This document shows, in pieces, positions 1 to 9,772 of a DNA stretch of 64,000 nucleotides; the stretch's first letter is position 1; every line of letters starts with the position of its first letter. The notes beneath the pieces were generated by a model, which was not told the origin of the DNA, did not search any database, and saw only the letters and a program-made list of their open reading frames with translations. This DNA comes from Jatrophihabitans sp. (lineage in GTDB: Bacteria; Actinomycetota; Actinomycetes; Mycobacteriales; Jatrophihabitantaceae), in the NCBI GenBank assembly GCA_036399055.1, contig DASWNX010000026.1, positions 186,001 to 250,000 of the forward strand, written 5' to 3'. The position numbers were made by a program, and so were the translations under genes.

Positions 1-44
1 GTTTGTGGGATTGACATGTCTTCCTCTCGATTCGCACAAGGTGA

Positions 45-902
45 TCAGGTGGTGGCGCCGGCCGGCTTGCGGGCGACGAAGACGCCCCAGCCGAATTCGC
101 CACGGTCGATCGCCAGCTGTATCTCCGAACACGAGCCGGCGAAGGCGAGAATCCACTCCCGGGCCGCCGGGTCGTCAGTGGCTTGGGCTCGCTGGATCGC
201 CACGGTCCGGAGCACGCCGTAGGTCTGCCTGATGTGGGTCACCAGGTTGCGTGCCGACAGCACCTGGAAGCCGGCGCGCTCCAAAGCGGCCTGGTAGTCG
301 AGGAAGGAGTAACCGCTGCTCCAGCGAACCCGGTCATAGACATGGGTACGGGCCTGCTCGCTGATGTCCTGCTTCGGTTGCAGGAAATCGGAGAATGCGA
401 AGACGCCGCCAGGCGCCAGCACCCGGTAGACCTCTGCATGACTACGCGGCTTGTCCGGCACCAGGAACAGCGCGTCCTGGCTGACCACATGGCTGAACGT
501 GCCGTCGGCATAAGGCATCTTCGTCGCCGAGCCATGGGTGAAGGCCAGCTCAAGACCGGCCCGCCGCTCGGATGCCGACTGTCGCTGGGCGAATCTCACC
601 CGCTCCAGACTCAGATCCAACCCCTCACCCCGGCAGCCGTAGCGCTGTGCCAGGTGAAACAGGAAATTGCCGCAACCACAGCCGACATCCAGCACATAGG
701 ACTGCGAGGTGACGCCTGCCTCGGCGGCGAGCAGGTCAGAGGTGCGTTCAGCCGCCGCCCGGTAGTCCTCGTCCTCGGGACCGGCGAAGTAACCGGTATG
801 CAGCACGCCCTCGCTGTCCCAGAAGCTCAGATAGGTCTGGGTGGTCTCGTCGAAGAAGCCCTCCACGTCATGCTCGGTGAAGGACTGGCCGGTGGTGGTC
901 AT
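45..902 (-). CDS. SAM-dependent class I methyltransferase
   Basis: A 285-residue Rossmann-fold methyltransferase, soluble and probably acting on a small molecule. The SAM-binding motif I is VLDVGCGCGNF near residues 70-80, followed by an acidic post-I segment (GEGLDLS). Around residues 130-150 is the motif II/III region (DGTFSHVVSQDALFLVPD) that is typical of the Methyltransf_11/ glycine-sarcosine N-methyltransferase-like group. It is the last gene of a minus-strand operon that also holds an SDR protein, a sulfotransferase, an MFS exporter and a DegT aminotransferase, so a tailoring N- or O-methylation of the operon's product is the natural inference. The substrate cannot be read from the sequence. 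The ATG at 902 is preceded by a GGAAAG-type ribosome site on the minus strand. Confidence 0.85.
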   Translation of the reverse strand: MTTTGQSFTEHDVEGFFDETTQTYLSFWDSEGVLHTGYFAGPEDEDYRAAAERTSDLLAAEAGVTSQSYVLDVGCGCGNFLFHLAQRYGCRGEGLDLSLERVRFAQRQSASERRAGLELAFTHGSATKMPYADGTFSHVVSQDALFLVPDKPRSHAEVYRVLAPGGVFAFSDFLQPKQDISEQARTHVYDRVRWSSGYSFLDYQAALERAGFQVLSARNLVTHIRQTYGVLRTVAIQRAQATDDPAAREWILAFAGSCSEIQLAIDRGEFGWGVFVARKPAGATT

Positions 903-947
903 GATCTTCCTTTCTCCAACGTGCGTGTGCGCGACGGTGAAGCTGCC

Positions 948-1784
948 TCAGGTGAAGGTGAAGGCGCCCGGGGCGGCGCCGGTCAGGTGCGGCAGGTCCG
1001 GTCCGACCACGCCGGCCCCGCCGTCGATCAGGTGGACCGCGCCGGTGACGAAGGAGGCGCGCTCGCTGGCCAGGAACGCGGCGACCGCGCCGACCTCGTC
1101 CGGACGTGCCAACCGGCCCACCGCGCTGTGCTCTCCCATCGCCGCGAGAGTGGCCTCGACGGTGGTTGAATCACCTGCCAGCCTGGCAGCGGCCCGTTCC
1201 ATCGGAGGGGTGCGCACGCCGCCTGGCGCCAGGACGTTGACCGTGATGCTCTCCCGGCCGAGATCGGCGGCCAGCCCTTGAGCGAAGCGCACCACCGCCG
1301 CCCTGGTGACCCCGGACAGGGTCAGCGGCCCGATCGGCGCGACGGCGGTCTCGGAGGCCACGAACAGCAGCCGTCCCCAGCCCGCGCTTCGCAGATGCGG
1401 CACCGCGGCCAGCGCCACGGCGACCGCCGGGTAGAGCACCTTGTCCACCGCGGCCTGGTAGTCGGCGAACTCGAACCGCGACGCGGGACCGATCGGCGGG
1501 CTGCCGCCGCTGACCAACACGATGTGCAGCGCCCCGAACTCGGCGGCCACCTCATCCACCCAACGCCGGGCGGCCTCGGGGTCGGTCAGGTCCAGGCTGG
1601 CGCCGGTGACCCGGCCGCGGGCCACCTCTTTGACGCTGCCGACGGCCGCGTCCAACTGCTCGACGCCCCGGGCCGCGATCGCCACATGCGCGCCTTCACG
1701 GGCCAGCTCGGTGGCCACCGCCAAACCGATCCCGCTCGAACCGCCGGCGACCAGCGCCACCTTGTCCTCAAGACCCAGATCCAC
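948..1784 (-). CDS. SDR-family protein with degenerate catalytic site
   Basis: A 278-residue Rossmann protein of the short-chain dehydrogenase/reductase family. The cofactor motif is AGGSSGIG (family TGxxxGIG) at about residues 13-20, and the usual NVLAPGGV block follows helix F. The strand-5 serine is present (VASETAV), but where a classical SDR has YxxxK this protein reads LTLSGVTRAAV, so both the catalytic Tyr and Lys are missing. Related SDR-like proteins with this loss exist. Oxidoreductase activity is therefore doubtful, and an atypical reaction or a non-catalytic role is possible. The frame stays open far upstream, but the part above 1793 lies inside the sulfotransferase gene. GTG at 1784 sits after a G-rich ribosome site and gives the family length; GTG at 1793 is the alternative. 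It overlaps the sulfotransferase by 17 bp, suggesting translational coupling. Confidence 0.8.
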   Translation of the reverse strand: MDLGLEDKVALVAGGSSGIGLAVATELAREGAHVAIAARGVEQLDAAVGSVKEVARGRVTGASLDLTDPEAARRWVDEVAAEFGALHIVLVSGGSPPIGPASRFEFADYQAAVDKVLYPAVAVALAAVPHLRSAGWGRLLFVASETAVAPIGPLTLSGVTRAAVVRFAQGLAADLGRESITVNVLAPGGVRTPPMERAAARLAGDSTTVEATLAAMGEHSAVGRLARPDEVGAVAAFLASERASFVTGAVHLIDGGAGVVGPDLPHLTGAAPGAFTFT

Positions 1785-2790
1785 CGGGCGCACCCCCCGA
1801 CCCCAGGTTCGGTGAGGAGGCTTGTGAGCTGACCGCGGCCGCCGGCTGAACGGGCCGGGGTCTGACCCGCAAACCACCCCGGTGCCGGTAGCCGTAGCGC
1901 CAGGACATCGGCCAGGACAGCAGCATGGCGGCCAGCCGGGCCTGTCGGGGCAACCCGCGGGTCCAGGAGTCGTCGTGCGGCCGGATGACGGTGGCCCCGG
2001 TCCGGAACCGGTCCGGGTTGCCGGTGACGGTGTGGTTGGTGTGCAGCTGCACCGTGCGCCCGTCCACCGGGTTGCTCGAGGGATCGACGTCGCAGCGTCG
2101 GAGCAACTCCGCGATCGTCGCGGCCGGATCGGCGATGAAGTCCTCGTAGCGCAGCAGCGTCGACTGCTCCGGATAGCGGCGCAGGATGGCCCGGGACGCG
2201 AGGTTGAACCCGCGCCAGTAGGCGGTGCTCCTGCTCGCCGACATCGTGTAGACGTAGCCCTTCGGCGCTCGCCAGGAGTGGGCGACCGCGACCGGGTCAC
2301 GGACCAGGTGCACGAACACCGGGTGCACACCGTCGAGGTGCGGCAACAGAGCCGCTTCGCCAGGGATCTTGGTGGTGTCGACGATCACCCGGGCGCCGGT
2401 GCGCTGGGCGATCGCGCGGTAGACCCGGCTCATCAGCTCGGCGTGCTGACGCACGCCCTCGGAGTCCAGGCCACGGCCGATGATCTGCCAGGTGTGCCGG
2501 GTGCGGGCGAAGCCCCGCTGCCGGGCGATCACCAGGTCGGCGTAGTCGGCCGGTGACATCCCGGCCGGCCGGCCCACCGGCAGGATGTCGGCCCAGATCG
2601 GGCACTCGGTCAGCACCGCGCCGCAGCCGCACAGGCTGTTGGCCCCACGTCCGGCGGAGTTCTTCCACAGGAAGTGCAGCTCGCCGACATGAAAGACGCC
2701 GGGCGCCTCATTGAGGATGTTGCCGATGATGGTGCTGCCGTTGCGACACCATCCGGTGATGCACAGAACGGTGATTTCCGATTCCTCCAC
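1768..2790 (-). CDS. PAPS-dependent sulfotransferase
   Basis: A 340-residue member of the bacterial sulfotransferase family, which transfers sulfate from PAPS to a hydroxyl or amine. The 5'-phosphosulfate-binding loop is GWCRNGSTIIGN at about residues 13-24 (family P/GxRSGST), and the 3'-phosphate-binding segment VHLVRDPVAVAHSWR is near residue 165. A Cys cluster (SLCGCGAVLTEC, about residues 52-63) is typical of the actinobacterial Sulfotransfer_3-like group. The last roughly 35 residues are low-complexity and run over the start of the SDR gene. It is the third gene of the aminotransferase-MFS-sulfotransferase-SDR-methyltransferase operon and follows the MFS gene by 12 bp. A sulfated amino-sugar or aminocyclitol-like metabolite is possible, but this is inference. 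Confidence 0.82.
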   Translation of the reverse strand: MEESEITVLCITGWCRNGSTIIGNILNEAPGVFHVGELHFLWKNSAGRGANSLCGCGAVLTECPIWADILPVGRPAGMSPADYADLVIARQRGFARTRHTWQIIGRGLDSEGVRQHAELMSRVYRAIAQRTGARVIVDTTKIPGEAALLPHLDGVHPVFVHLVRDPVAVAHSWRAPKGYVYTMSASRSTAYWRGFNLASRAILRRYPEQSTLLRYEDFIADPAATIAELLRRCDVDPSSNPVDGRTVQLHTNHTVTGNPDRFRTGATVIRPHDDSWTRGLPRQARLAAMLLSWPMSWRYGYRHRGGLRVRPRPVQPAAAVSSQASSPNLGSGGAPGGSGS

Positions 2791-2802
2791 TGGCTTTCCC
2801 CT

Positions 2803-3969
2803 CTAAGCCACCGCCACCGGCTGATCACTCGGTTCGGCGATCAGCAGGGCCATCACCGCGGCCACCACGGCGCAGCAGGCGCCGACCACGAAGACGGCCT
2901 CGTATCCCAGGGCGCCGGCGATCACGCCGCCCAGGGGACCCCACACAGCCACCCCCAGATCCCAGAACGAGGTGTAGGCGCCCAGCGCCGCGCCCTGCTG
3001 GCTCCTGTCGGTGCGGTTCATCACCATCAGCGCCAGCGACGGGTGCAGCAACGAGAATCCGACGCCCATCACCACGCTGCCCAGAAGGGCGATCGGCAGG
3101 TTCGGCGCCACGGCGATGACCAGCAGGCCGGCCGCCTCGCAGCTCGCGCACACCGTGGCCACCCGGCGCGGGCCGTACTTGTCGGGCAGCCGCCCGATCA
3201 CCAGCCGGGTGCCGGCATAGACCAGGCTGAAACAGCTGAGCACCACGACGCCGGAGTCGATGCCGCGGTCCAACAGGTGCAGGACGACGAAGGCGGCCAG
3301 CGCGGCGTACCCGCCCGCGGCCAGCGCCAACGCCAGCCCCGGCGTCAGCGCCGGGCGCAGCATCAGGCCGGTCTTCTTCCGCGGGCCGGGCGGGCGCGGG
3401 GGCGCGGGCGCGGAGCTGATCAACGCCAGCCCGACCAGCGGCGCGACGGCGCAGAGCGTCCAGACCGCCCCGTAGCCCAGGTCGCGCAGCACCGCGCCGA
3501 GGAACGTGCCGGCCGAGATGCCGCCCCACATGCTCACCCCGTACAGGCCGATCAGCTGGCCGCGCCGGCTGTGCGGGGCGAGCGAGACCACCCAGACCGC
3601 GCCGGCGGTGAACAACGCGGCTTCGCCGACGCCCAGCGACAACCGGTTGACCACCAGGCCGGCCAGCCCGACCGGCAGAAAGTAGGCCAGTCCACCGAGC
3701 GCGAGGATCGCCGCGCCGACCTGCATCACCAGCCGGTTGCCCCGGTAGTCGGCCTGCCCGCCGGCCAGCGGCCGGATCAGCAGCGCGGTGAGCGCCGTGG
3801 CGGTGACGACCAGCCCGATCAGAAAGTCCGAGGCCCGGTAGCGGTCCCGGACGAATTCGGGCAGCACCGGAATCGCGGCGGTCAGACCGAGGTACCCGAA
3901 GAACAGGCCGCCGAACGGGCCTACCAGTGCTCTGCGGGGCAGTGCGTCGGTCTGGGCGACTGCTGTCAT
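2803..3969 (-). CDS. MFS efflux transporter
   Basis: A 388-residue major facilitator with about twelve hydrophobic segments. It carries an MFS-type loop 2-3 signature in variant form (RPLAGGQADYRGNR) at about residues 57-70 and a second, related loop (RLVIGRLPDKYGPRR) in the C-terminal half. It probably exports the product of the operon. The ATG at 3969 overlaps the TGA of the upstream aminotransferase gene as ATGA, which is strong evidence for this start; the long upstream reading frame is a shadow of the aminotransferase gene. The closest functional guess is a drug/H+ antiporter-like MFS_1 protein, and the substrate is unknown. Confidence 0.85.
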   Translation of the reverse strand: MTAVAQTDALPRRALVGPFGGLFFGYLGLTAAIPVLPEFVRDRYRASDFLIGLVVTATALTALLIRPLAGGQADYRGNRLVMQVGAAILALGGLAYFLPVGLAGLVVNRLSLGVGEAALFTAGAVWVVSLAPHSRRGQLIGLYGVSMWGGISAGTFLGAVLRDLGYGAVWTLCAVAPLVGLALISSAPAPPRPPGPRKKTGLMLRPALTPGLALALAAGGYAALAAFVVLHLLDRGIDSGVVVLSCFSLVYAGTRLVIGRLPDKYGPRRVATVCASCEAAGLLVIAVAPNLPIALLGSVVMGVGFSLLHPSLALMVMNRTDRSQQGAALGAYTSFWDLGVAVWGPLGGVIAGALGYEAVFVVGACCAVVAAVMALLIAEPSDQPVAVA

Positions 3970-5306
3970 CGCACAGGTCGCTCCGCTGAGCCGTCTGAGC
4001 GCTGCTGACGCAGCGTGCGGGCTATCCGGCGGACCGCGGTGATCAGGTGATCGCAGTCCTCGGCGCGCAGCGTGGAAGACAGCGCCACGTCGACCGAGTC
4101 CTGCAGGTACCCGGTGGTGACCGGCAGCTGGGCTTGGATCTCGGGGACCCCGGCGGCGCCGAACAGGAACCGCCAGTTCCAGAACGCCCGGACGTTGGCG
4201 TCCCTGGACGAGCCCAGGTTGCGCGCGTCGATCCCCTCGGCGCACAGCGCGTCGGCGAACCACTGCGCTGCGCCTCCGGGCGTTCGGCCGCCGGGCACCC
4301 GGAAGATGAACGCCTCTCCCAGGTAGGCGTCCGGCGCCACCGGCTGGCGGATGTCGATGCCCTTGACGTCGGCCAGCGCGGTGGCGACGTAGTCGTAGTT
4401 GCGATGGAAGCAGGCCAGCCGGTCCGGCAAGCGCACCAGCTCCGAACGCAGCAGGGCGGCGCGGATCTCATCCATTCGCAGGCTGAGCAGGGGCAGGCTC
4501 AGATCGGTGTCCAGCGGCGGCGGACGGTCCCCGAAGTGCCGCCCGACGCGGCCCTCGTAGGCGCCGGCGAGCACCACCGCGCGGGCGTGCAGCGCGCTGT
4601 CATCGGTGACCAGAAAACCTCCCTCGCCTGAGTTCAGCGACTTGTCCGACTGGGTGCTGAAGCCGCCGGCCAGGCCGAAAGTGCCCAGCTTGCGGCCTTT
4701 CAGCTCGACGCCGAGCGCGGGCACCGCGTCCTCGAACAGCGGCACGCCCATCTCGTCGGCGAAGTCGGACAACGCCTCGACGTCGGCGGCGAAGCCCCGC
4801 ATGTGCACGACCATGATGGCCTTGACCTCCGGTGTCCACCGGCGCCGCAGGTCATCCAGATCCATGTGCAGGTCCTTGGTGACCTCGACCAGCAGCGGTC
4901 GGCAGCCGGCCATCAGGATGGCGCTCGGGGTGGCCACGAACGTGAAGCCCGGACAGGCGATCAGCGAGCCGGGCGCGATTCCGGCGGCCATGATGGCCAG
5001 CGCCAGCGCGGCGGTTCCGCTGGTGACGGCAAGGCTGTGCTGGACGCCGAAGTAGTCGCACAGCTCGCGCTCGAACTGCCCGCATTCGGTCTGGGAGTAG
5101 GGCCGGTAGTCATAGCGGAAGAACAGATGACTGCGAATCGCGCGTATCGCGGCATCCTCGTCCTCGGGACACACGCAGACGGCGCCCTTGTCATAGGTCG
5201 GCCAAGGGGTGCTGCGGACCGGCGCGCCGCCGTCGATCGCCAGTGGGGTGTCGTCTGATCCTGCAAGGTCAAACGGGTTTGCGATGAGATCCTCGTTGAT
5301 GGTCAA
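3966..5306 (-). CDS. DegT/DnrJ/EryC1/StrS family aminotransferase
   Basis: A 446-residue PLP-dependent aminotransferase of the sugar/cyclitol aminotransferase family. Recognisable blocks are the N-terminal LAIDGGAPVR, the substrate/PLP loop VTSGTAALALAI (about residues 100-110), the acidic PLP-ring contact FEDAVPALG, and the active-site lysine in STQSDKSLNSGEGG, the family's SxxKxxxxGEGG. Members aminate keto-sugars, inososes or related ketones during antibiotic and surface-sugar biosynthesis. It is the first gene of the operon, preceded by a GAAGGAG-type ribosome site and a candidate promoter at 5503-5530, and its stop overlaps the next start. The family is certain; the substrate is not. Confidence 0.88.
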   Translation of the reverse strand: MTINEDLIANPFDLAGSDDTPLAIDGGAPVRSTPWPTYDKGAVCVCPEDEDAAIRAIRSHLFFRYDYRPYSQTECGQFERELCDYFGVQHSLAVTSGTAALALAIMAAGIAPGSLIACPGFTFVATPSAILMAGCRPLLVEVTKDLHMDLDDLRRRWTPEVKAIMVVHMRGFAADVEALSDFADEMGVPLFEDAVPALGVELKGRKLGTFGLAGGFSTQSDKSLNSGEGGFLVTDDSALHARAVVLAGAYEGRVGRHFGDRPPPLDTDLSLPLLSLRMDEIRAALLRSELVRLPDRLACFHRNYDYVATALADVKGIDIRQPVAPDAYLGEAFIFRVPGGRTPGGAAQWFADALCAEGIDARNLGSSRDANVRAFWNWRFLFGAAGVPEIQAQLPVTTGYLQDSVDVALSSTLRAEDCDHLITAVRRIARTLRQQRSDGSAERPVR

Positions 5307-5502
5307 CGTGTGTGCTCCTTCGCGGAACGGTCATATGCACACAGGTGAACGCCCCGGGTACGCGATCGGCTTACCTGAGCGAAGCCGTCTAGACACAGAA
5401 AGCATGCGGTGCCACGTAAAGGGGGTTTTACCTGCACGATGCCGATTGCCCTGATATTTACAGGCCATTCGTGGGAAACATCGGACGCCTGACACGCAAC
5501 CA

Positions 5503-5530
5503 ATGATATGGACGACGCGGCGTGGGTCAA
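5503..5530 (-). promoter_or_regulatory. Candidate sigma-70-type promoter of the aminotransferase operon
   Basis: On the minus strand TTGACC (5530-5525) and TATCAT (5508-5503) are separated by 16 bp, a good match to housekeeping -35/-10 elements. Transcription would start near 5496 and leave an untranslated leader of about 190 nt before the aminotransferase ATG at 5306. I see no riboswitch-like fold in the leader by eye. The rest of the 5307-5585 gap holds nothing else I can support. Confidence 0.45.
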
Positions 5531-5585
5531 CGGGTCAGCGGTGAGAACCTAATTCATGCAACGAAGTGCAGTCACATCGCTACTG

Positions 5586-6251
5586 TCAGCTGAAATCCAG
5601 CGGGCTGCCGGCGAAGCGCGCCAGCAGGTCGGCCGGGTCGCGGTAGGTCTGCACCGCGCCGGCTTCCAGCAGCTCCGCGGCGCTGGTGCCGCCGGACTCC
5701 AGCCCGACACACCGCAGGCCGGCCTTGGCGCAGGCCTGCACGTCCCACACCGCGTCGCCGACGAAGACGGCGTTCTCCGGCTGGAGACCCGCCTTGTCCA
5801 GCGCCACCTGGACGATGTCGGGATCGGGTTTGCTGCTGTCGGCGTCGGCTGAGCCGGTGGCCGCGTCGATCACGTCGTCGAGGTTCAGAACCCGGGTGAG
5901 GACATCCAGTTCGGCGCTGTTGGCCGAACTCGCCAACACGGTGACCAGGCCGGCCTGGTGGCAGTGCAGCACCAGCTCGCGCGCGCCGGGCAGCAGCCGC
6001 AGCGCCGGCCAGTGAGCCGAGTACAGCGCGTCGTGACCGAGTGTGAGCTGCTCTGTGCGGTCATCGGCGGCGCCGTCGGTGACCTCGTGCACCAGATGGT
6101 CACCGCCCATGCCGATCGCCCGGTGGATGCGCGCCATCGAGACATCCATCCCGGCCTGCCGGAACGCCTGCCACCAGCTCACGGTGTGCAGGTAGCTGGT
6201 GTCGACCAGGGTGCCGTCGATGTCGAACAGGACGCCGTGCCGAACGCTCAT
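5586..6251 (-). CDS. HAD-superfamily phosphatase (PGMB/Gph-like)
   Basis: A 221-residue HAD subfamily IA hydrolase. Motif I is FDIDGTLVDTSY at about residues 9-20 with the nucleophile Asp and the general acid Asp two residues later. Motif II is VLASSANSAE (Ser) near residue 107, motif III is the Lys in SSKPDPDIV, and motif IV is VFVGDAVWDV. A helical cap lies between motifs I and II. Members hydrolyse phosphoglycolate, sugar phosphates or nucleotides. It lies 58 bp downstream of selB on the same strand and is probably the last gene of the selC-selA-selB transcript. A role in selenium metabolism is not implied by its motifs. Confidence 0.85.
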   Translation of the reverse strand: MSVRHGVLFDIDGTLVDTSYLHTVSWWQAFRQAGMDVSMARIHRAIGMGGDHLVHEVTDGAADDRTEQLTLGHDALYSAHWPALRLLPGARELVLHCHQAGLVTVLASSANSAELDVLTRVLNLDDVIDAATGSADADSSKPDPDIVQVALDKAGLQPENAVFVGDAVWDVQACAKAGLRCVGLESGGTSAAELLEAGAVQTYRDPADLLARFAGSPLDFS

Positions 6252-6309
6252 GATCGGTTCCTCTCACATTCGGCTTCTTGCGCCGTAGTCTGCTCTTATC
6301 TTGCCCGGG

Positions 6310-8081
6310 TCAGGCGCGCACGGCTCGCTGCGTGCCGTCGACCCGGACGGTCAGGCCGACGGCGTCGAGGTGCTCCAGCAGCGGCAGGGCCACCCGCCGG
6401 GTGGTGCCCAGCGCCTGCCGGGCCTGGCTCGCGGTGAACGGCTGCGGCAACGCCCGCACCAGCGCCAGGGCGCGCTCGGCGGCGTCCGGCGCCACCACCA
6501 GGTCGGGCGCCAGCCGCAGCACCCGGCCGGCGCCGGCCGCGGCGGCCAGGTCCCTCACCCCGAGTCCCAGCTCGGACAGCTCGCTGCGCTCGGGGGCGTC
6601 GAAGGGGTCCTTGGCCAGGCGCTCGTCGATCAACCGCAGCGACTGCTCCGCCGCGCCCAGGGTGGGGGTGGCCTCCGGCCGGCCGATCCGTCCGGCGGCG
6701 GCCTGCAGTCCCAGCCCGGCGGCGAGTTCGGCAAGCAGCCTGGGATCGGGCAGCCCCGCTGCCTGCCGGGCGGCGTCCTCGCTGATCCAGGGGCGCAACG
6801 GCTCGGCCGCCGCGTGCCGGTCGACCGCGGCCAGCAGCGCCTGCTGCCAGTGCCGCCAGGTGTCGGGATCGATCAGCCAGTCCCCGCGCGTCAGAACGCC
6901 GGCGGTGTCGGTGACCGGCACCCCGAGCGCGGTCAGGGTGGCCCGGCTGACCGCGCCCCGCCGGCGCACCTGGTCGGCCAGCCCGGTCGCCGTGCCGTCG
7001 GCCAGCTGGGCGGCCCTGACCCGGGCCGAGCCTCGCCTGGTCAGCGCCGGGGGGTCGGCGTCGAGCACCCGCACTCCGGCGGTGACGCTCTGCTGCCCCG
7101 GATCGCGCAGCACCGCCCGGTCACCGGCCTGCACCGGGATCGGCCAGTCCAGGCTCAGCCGGGCGGTGGCCACCGGCTCGGTGCCGAGCACCCGCAGCCG
7201 CACCGGGATCGAGGCCGAGCCGATGTGCAGCACCTGCCGGCTTTGCGGCTCTGCCAGCAGCGGGTCCAGCGCCACGTCCAGGCAGTCGCTGGACCACCAG
7301 GCGCCGGGCGTCAGCAGGCAGTCCCCGCGACCGACCTCGCGCCGTTGCACCGAGCGCAGGTTCACCGCCACCCGGGCCACCGCCTGGACCTGCTCGCATC
7401 GGCTGCCCAGCTGCTGCAGGCCCCGCACCACCACCGGACGGCCAGCCAGTTCCAGCTCGTCGCCGACCGAGATCCGACCGGCGCCGAGGGTGCCGGTGAC
7501 CACCGTTCCGCTGCCCTTGACGGTGAAGGCCCGATCCACCCACAACCGCACCCGCTCGTCCAGGCTCGGCGCCGGCAGGCCGGTGACCAGTCGCTGCAGC
7601 GCCTGCCGCAGCTGCTCGACGCCGGCCCCGGTCTCGCCCGAGACCGCCAGCGCGGGCACCTCTCCGAGGCTGGACCGGGCCACCCGCTGCCGGGCGTCGG
7701 CGATCACCGCCGCGGTCTGATCCGGGGTCGCCAGGTCGCTGCGGGTGACCGCGACCAGGCCATGCTGGATGCCCAGGGCGTCGATCGCGTCGAGGTGCTC
7801 AGAGGTCTGCCGGCGCCAGCCCTCGTCGGCGGCGATCACCAGCAGCACCGCCGGCGCCGGGCCCACCCCGGCCAGCATGTTGGTCACGAACCGCTGGTGG
7901 CCCGGGACGTCGACGAAGGCCAGTTGCTCGCCGGAGGGCAGCGTCGTCCAGGCATAGCCCAGGTCGATGGTCATGCCCCGGCGGCGTTCCTCGGCCCACC
8001 GGTCGGGCTCCATGCCGGTCAGCGCCCGGACCAGCCGCGACTTGCCGTGATCGACGTGGCCGGCGGTGGCGATGACCCGCA

Positions 8082-8082
<1 letters not shown>
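6310..8082 (-). CDS. selB: Selenocysteine-specific elongation factor SelB
   Basis: A 590-residue GTPase that brings Sec-tRNA to in-frame UGA codons marked by a bSECIS hairpin. G1 is GHVDHGKS at residues 8-15, the switch I/G2 region is RRGMTIDLGYAW, G3 is DVPGH at residues 58-62, and G4 reads TRSD, a relaxed form of N/TKxD. EF-Tu-like beta-barrel domains follow, then a C-terminal region of winged-helix modules that in characterised SelB proteins bind the SECIS stem. The ATG at 8082 overlaps the selA TGA as TGATG, fixing the start; frames extending further upstream are inside selA. Its direct client in the window is the UGA-containing fdhA. Confidence 0.96.
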
Positions 8083-9482
<1,400 letters not shown>

Positions 9483-9495
9483 GGCGCTCCTTCCG

Positions 9496-9586
9496 ACTGG
9501 CTGGTGCTGGGTCTGACTGGCTGGTGCTGGTGCTGGTGCTGGTGCTGGTGCTGGCGCTGGTGCTGACTGGCTGGCTGGTGCTGGCA
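9496..9586. repeat. Low-complexity CTGGTG hexamer tract between selC and selA
   Basis: About 90 bp built mainly of CTGGTG/GGTGCT hexamers with interspersed GACTGGCTGG. It separates the 3' end of selC from the selA ribosome site. If translated in the selA frame it would encode an Ala-Pro run, but the ribosome site lies downstream of it. It is a likely slippage hot-spot. Confidence 0.8.
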
Positions 9587-9594
9587 AGGGTGTG

Positions 9595-9687
9595 CGGAGG
9601 CGGACGGGAATCGAACTCGCCAAGCCGAGGTACTCGACTTCACCGGTTTTGAAGACCGGGGTGCCCACCAGGAACACGTACGCCTCC
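9595..9687 (-). tRNA. selC: tRNA-Sec (UCA anticodon)
   Basis: Reading the minus strand from 9687, a 7-bp acceptor pair GGAGGCG/CGCCTCC closes a 93-nt cloverleaf with discriminator G at 9595 and no encoded CCA. The anticodon stem-loop is ACCCCGGT-CTTCAAA-ACCGG with anticodon UCA. The long variable arm folds as GTCGAG-TAC-CTCGGC. The T loop is TTCGATT. UCA together with the long extra arm marks selenocysteine tRNA. By eye the T stem has one A-C mismatch and the eighth acceptor pair is T-C, so an explicit tRNA-Sec model should confirm the ends. It lies just upstream of selA and divergent from selD. Confidence 0.93.
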
Positions 9688-9772
9688 GCCAGCCACGCTA
9701 GCCGCCCGGTGATCGGCGGCGGTGATCAGCTCCAGGTGACGTGATCAACTCCGGGTGGTTAGCCTCAACAGG

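Noticed and set aside
1785..2330. Long N-terminal extension of the SDR reading frame
   Set aside because: It lies inside the sulfotransferase gene in another frame, is Arg/Pro/Ser-rich, and the SDR fold begins at the GTG at 1784.
9483..9677. Upstream extension of selA
   Set aside because: It would translate the tRNA-Sec gene and a hexamer repeat; a proper ribosome site lies before the GTG at 9482.
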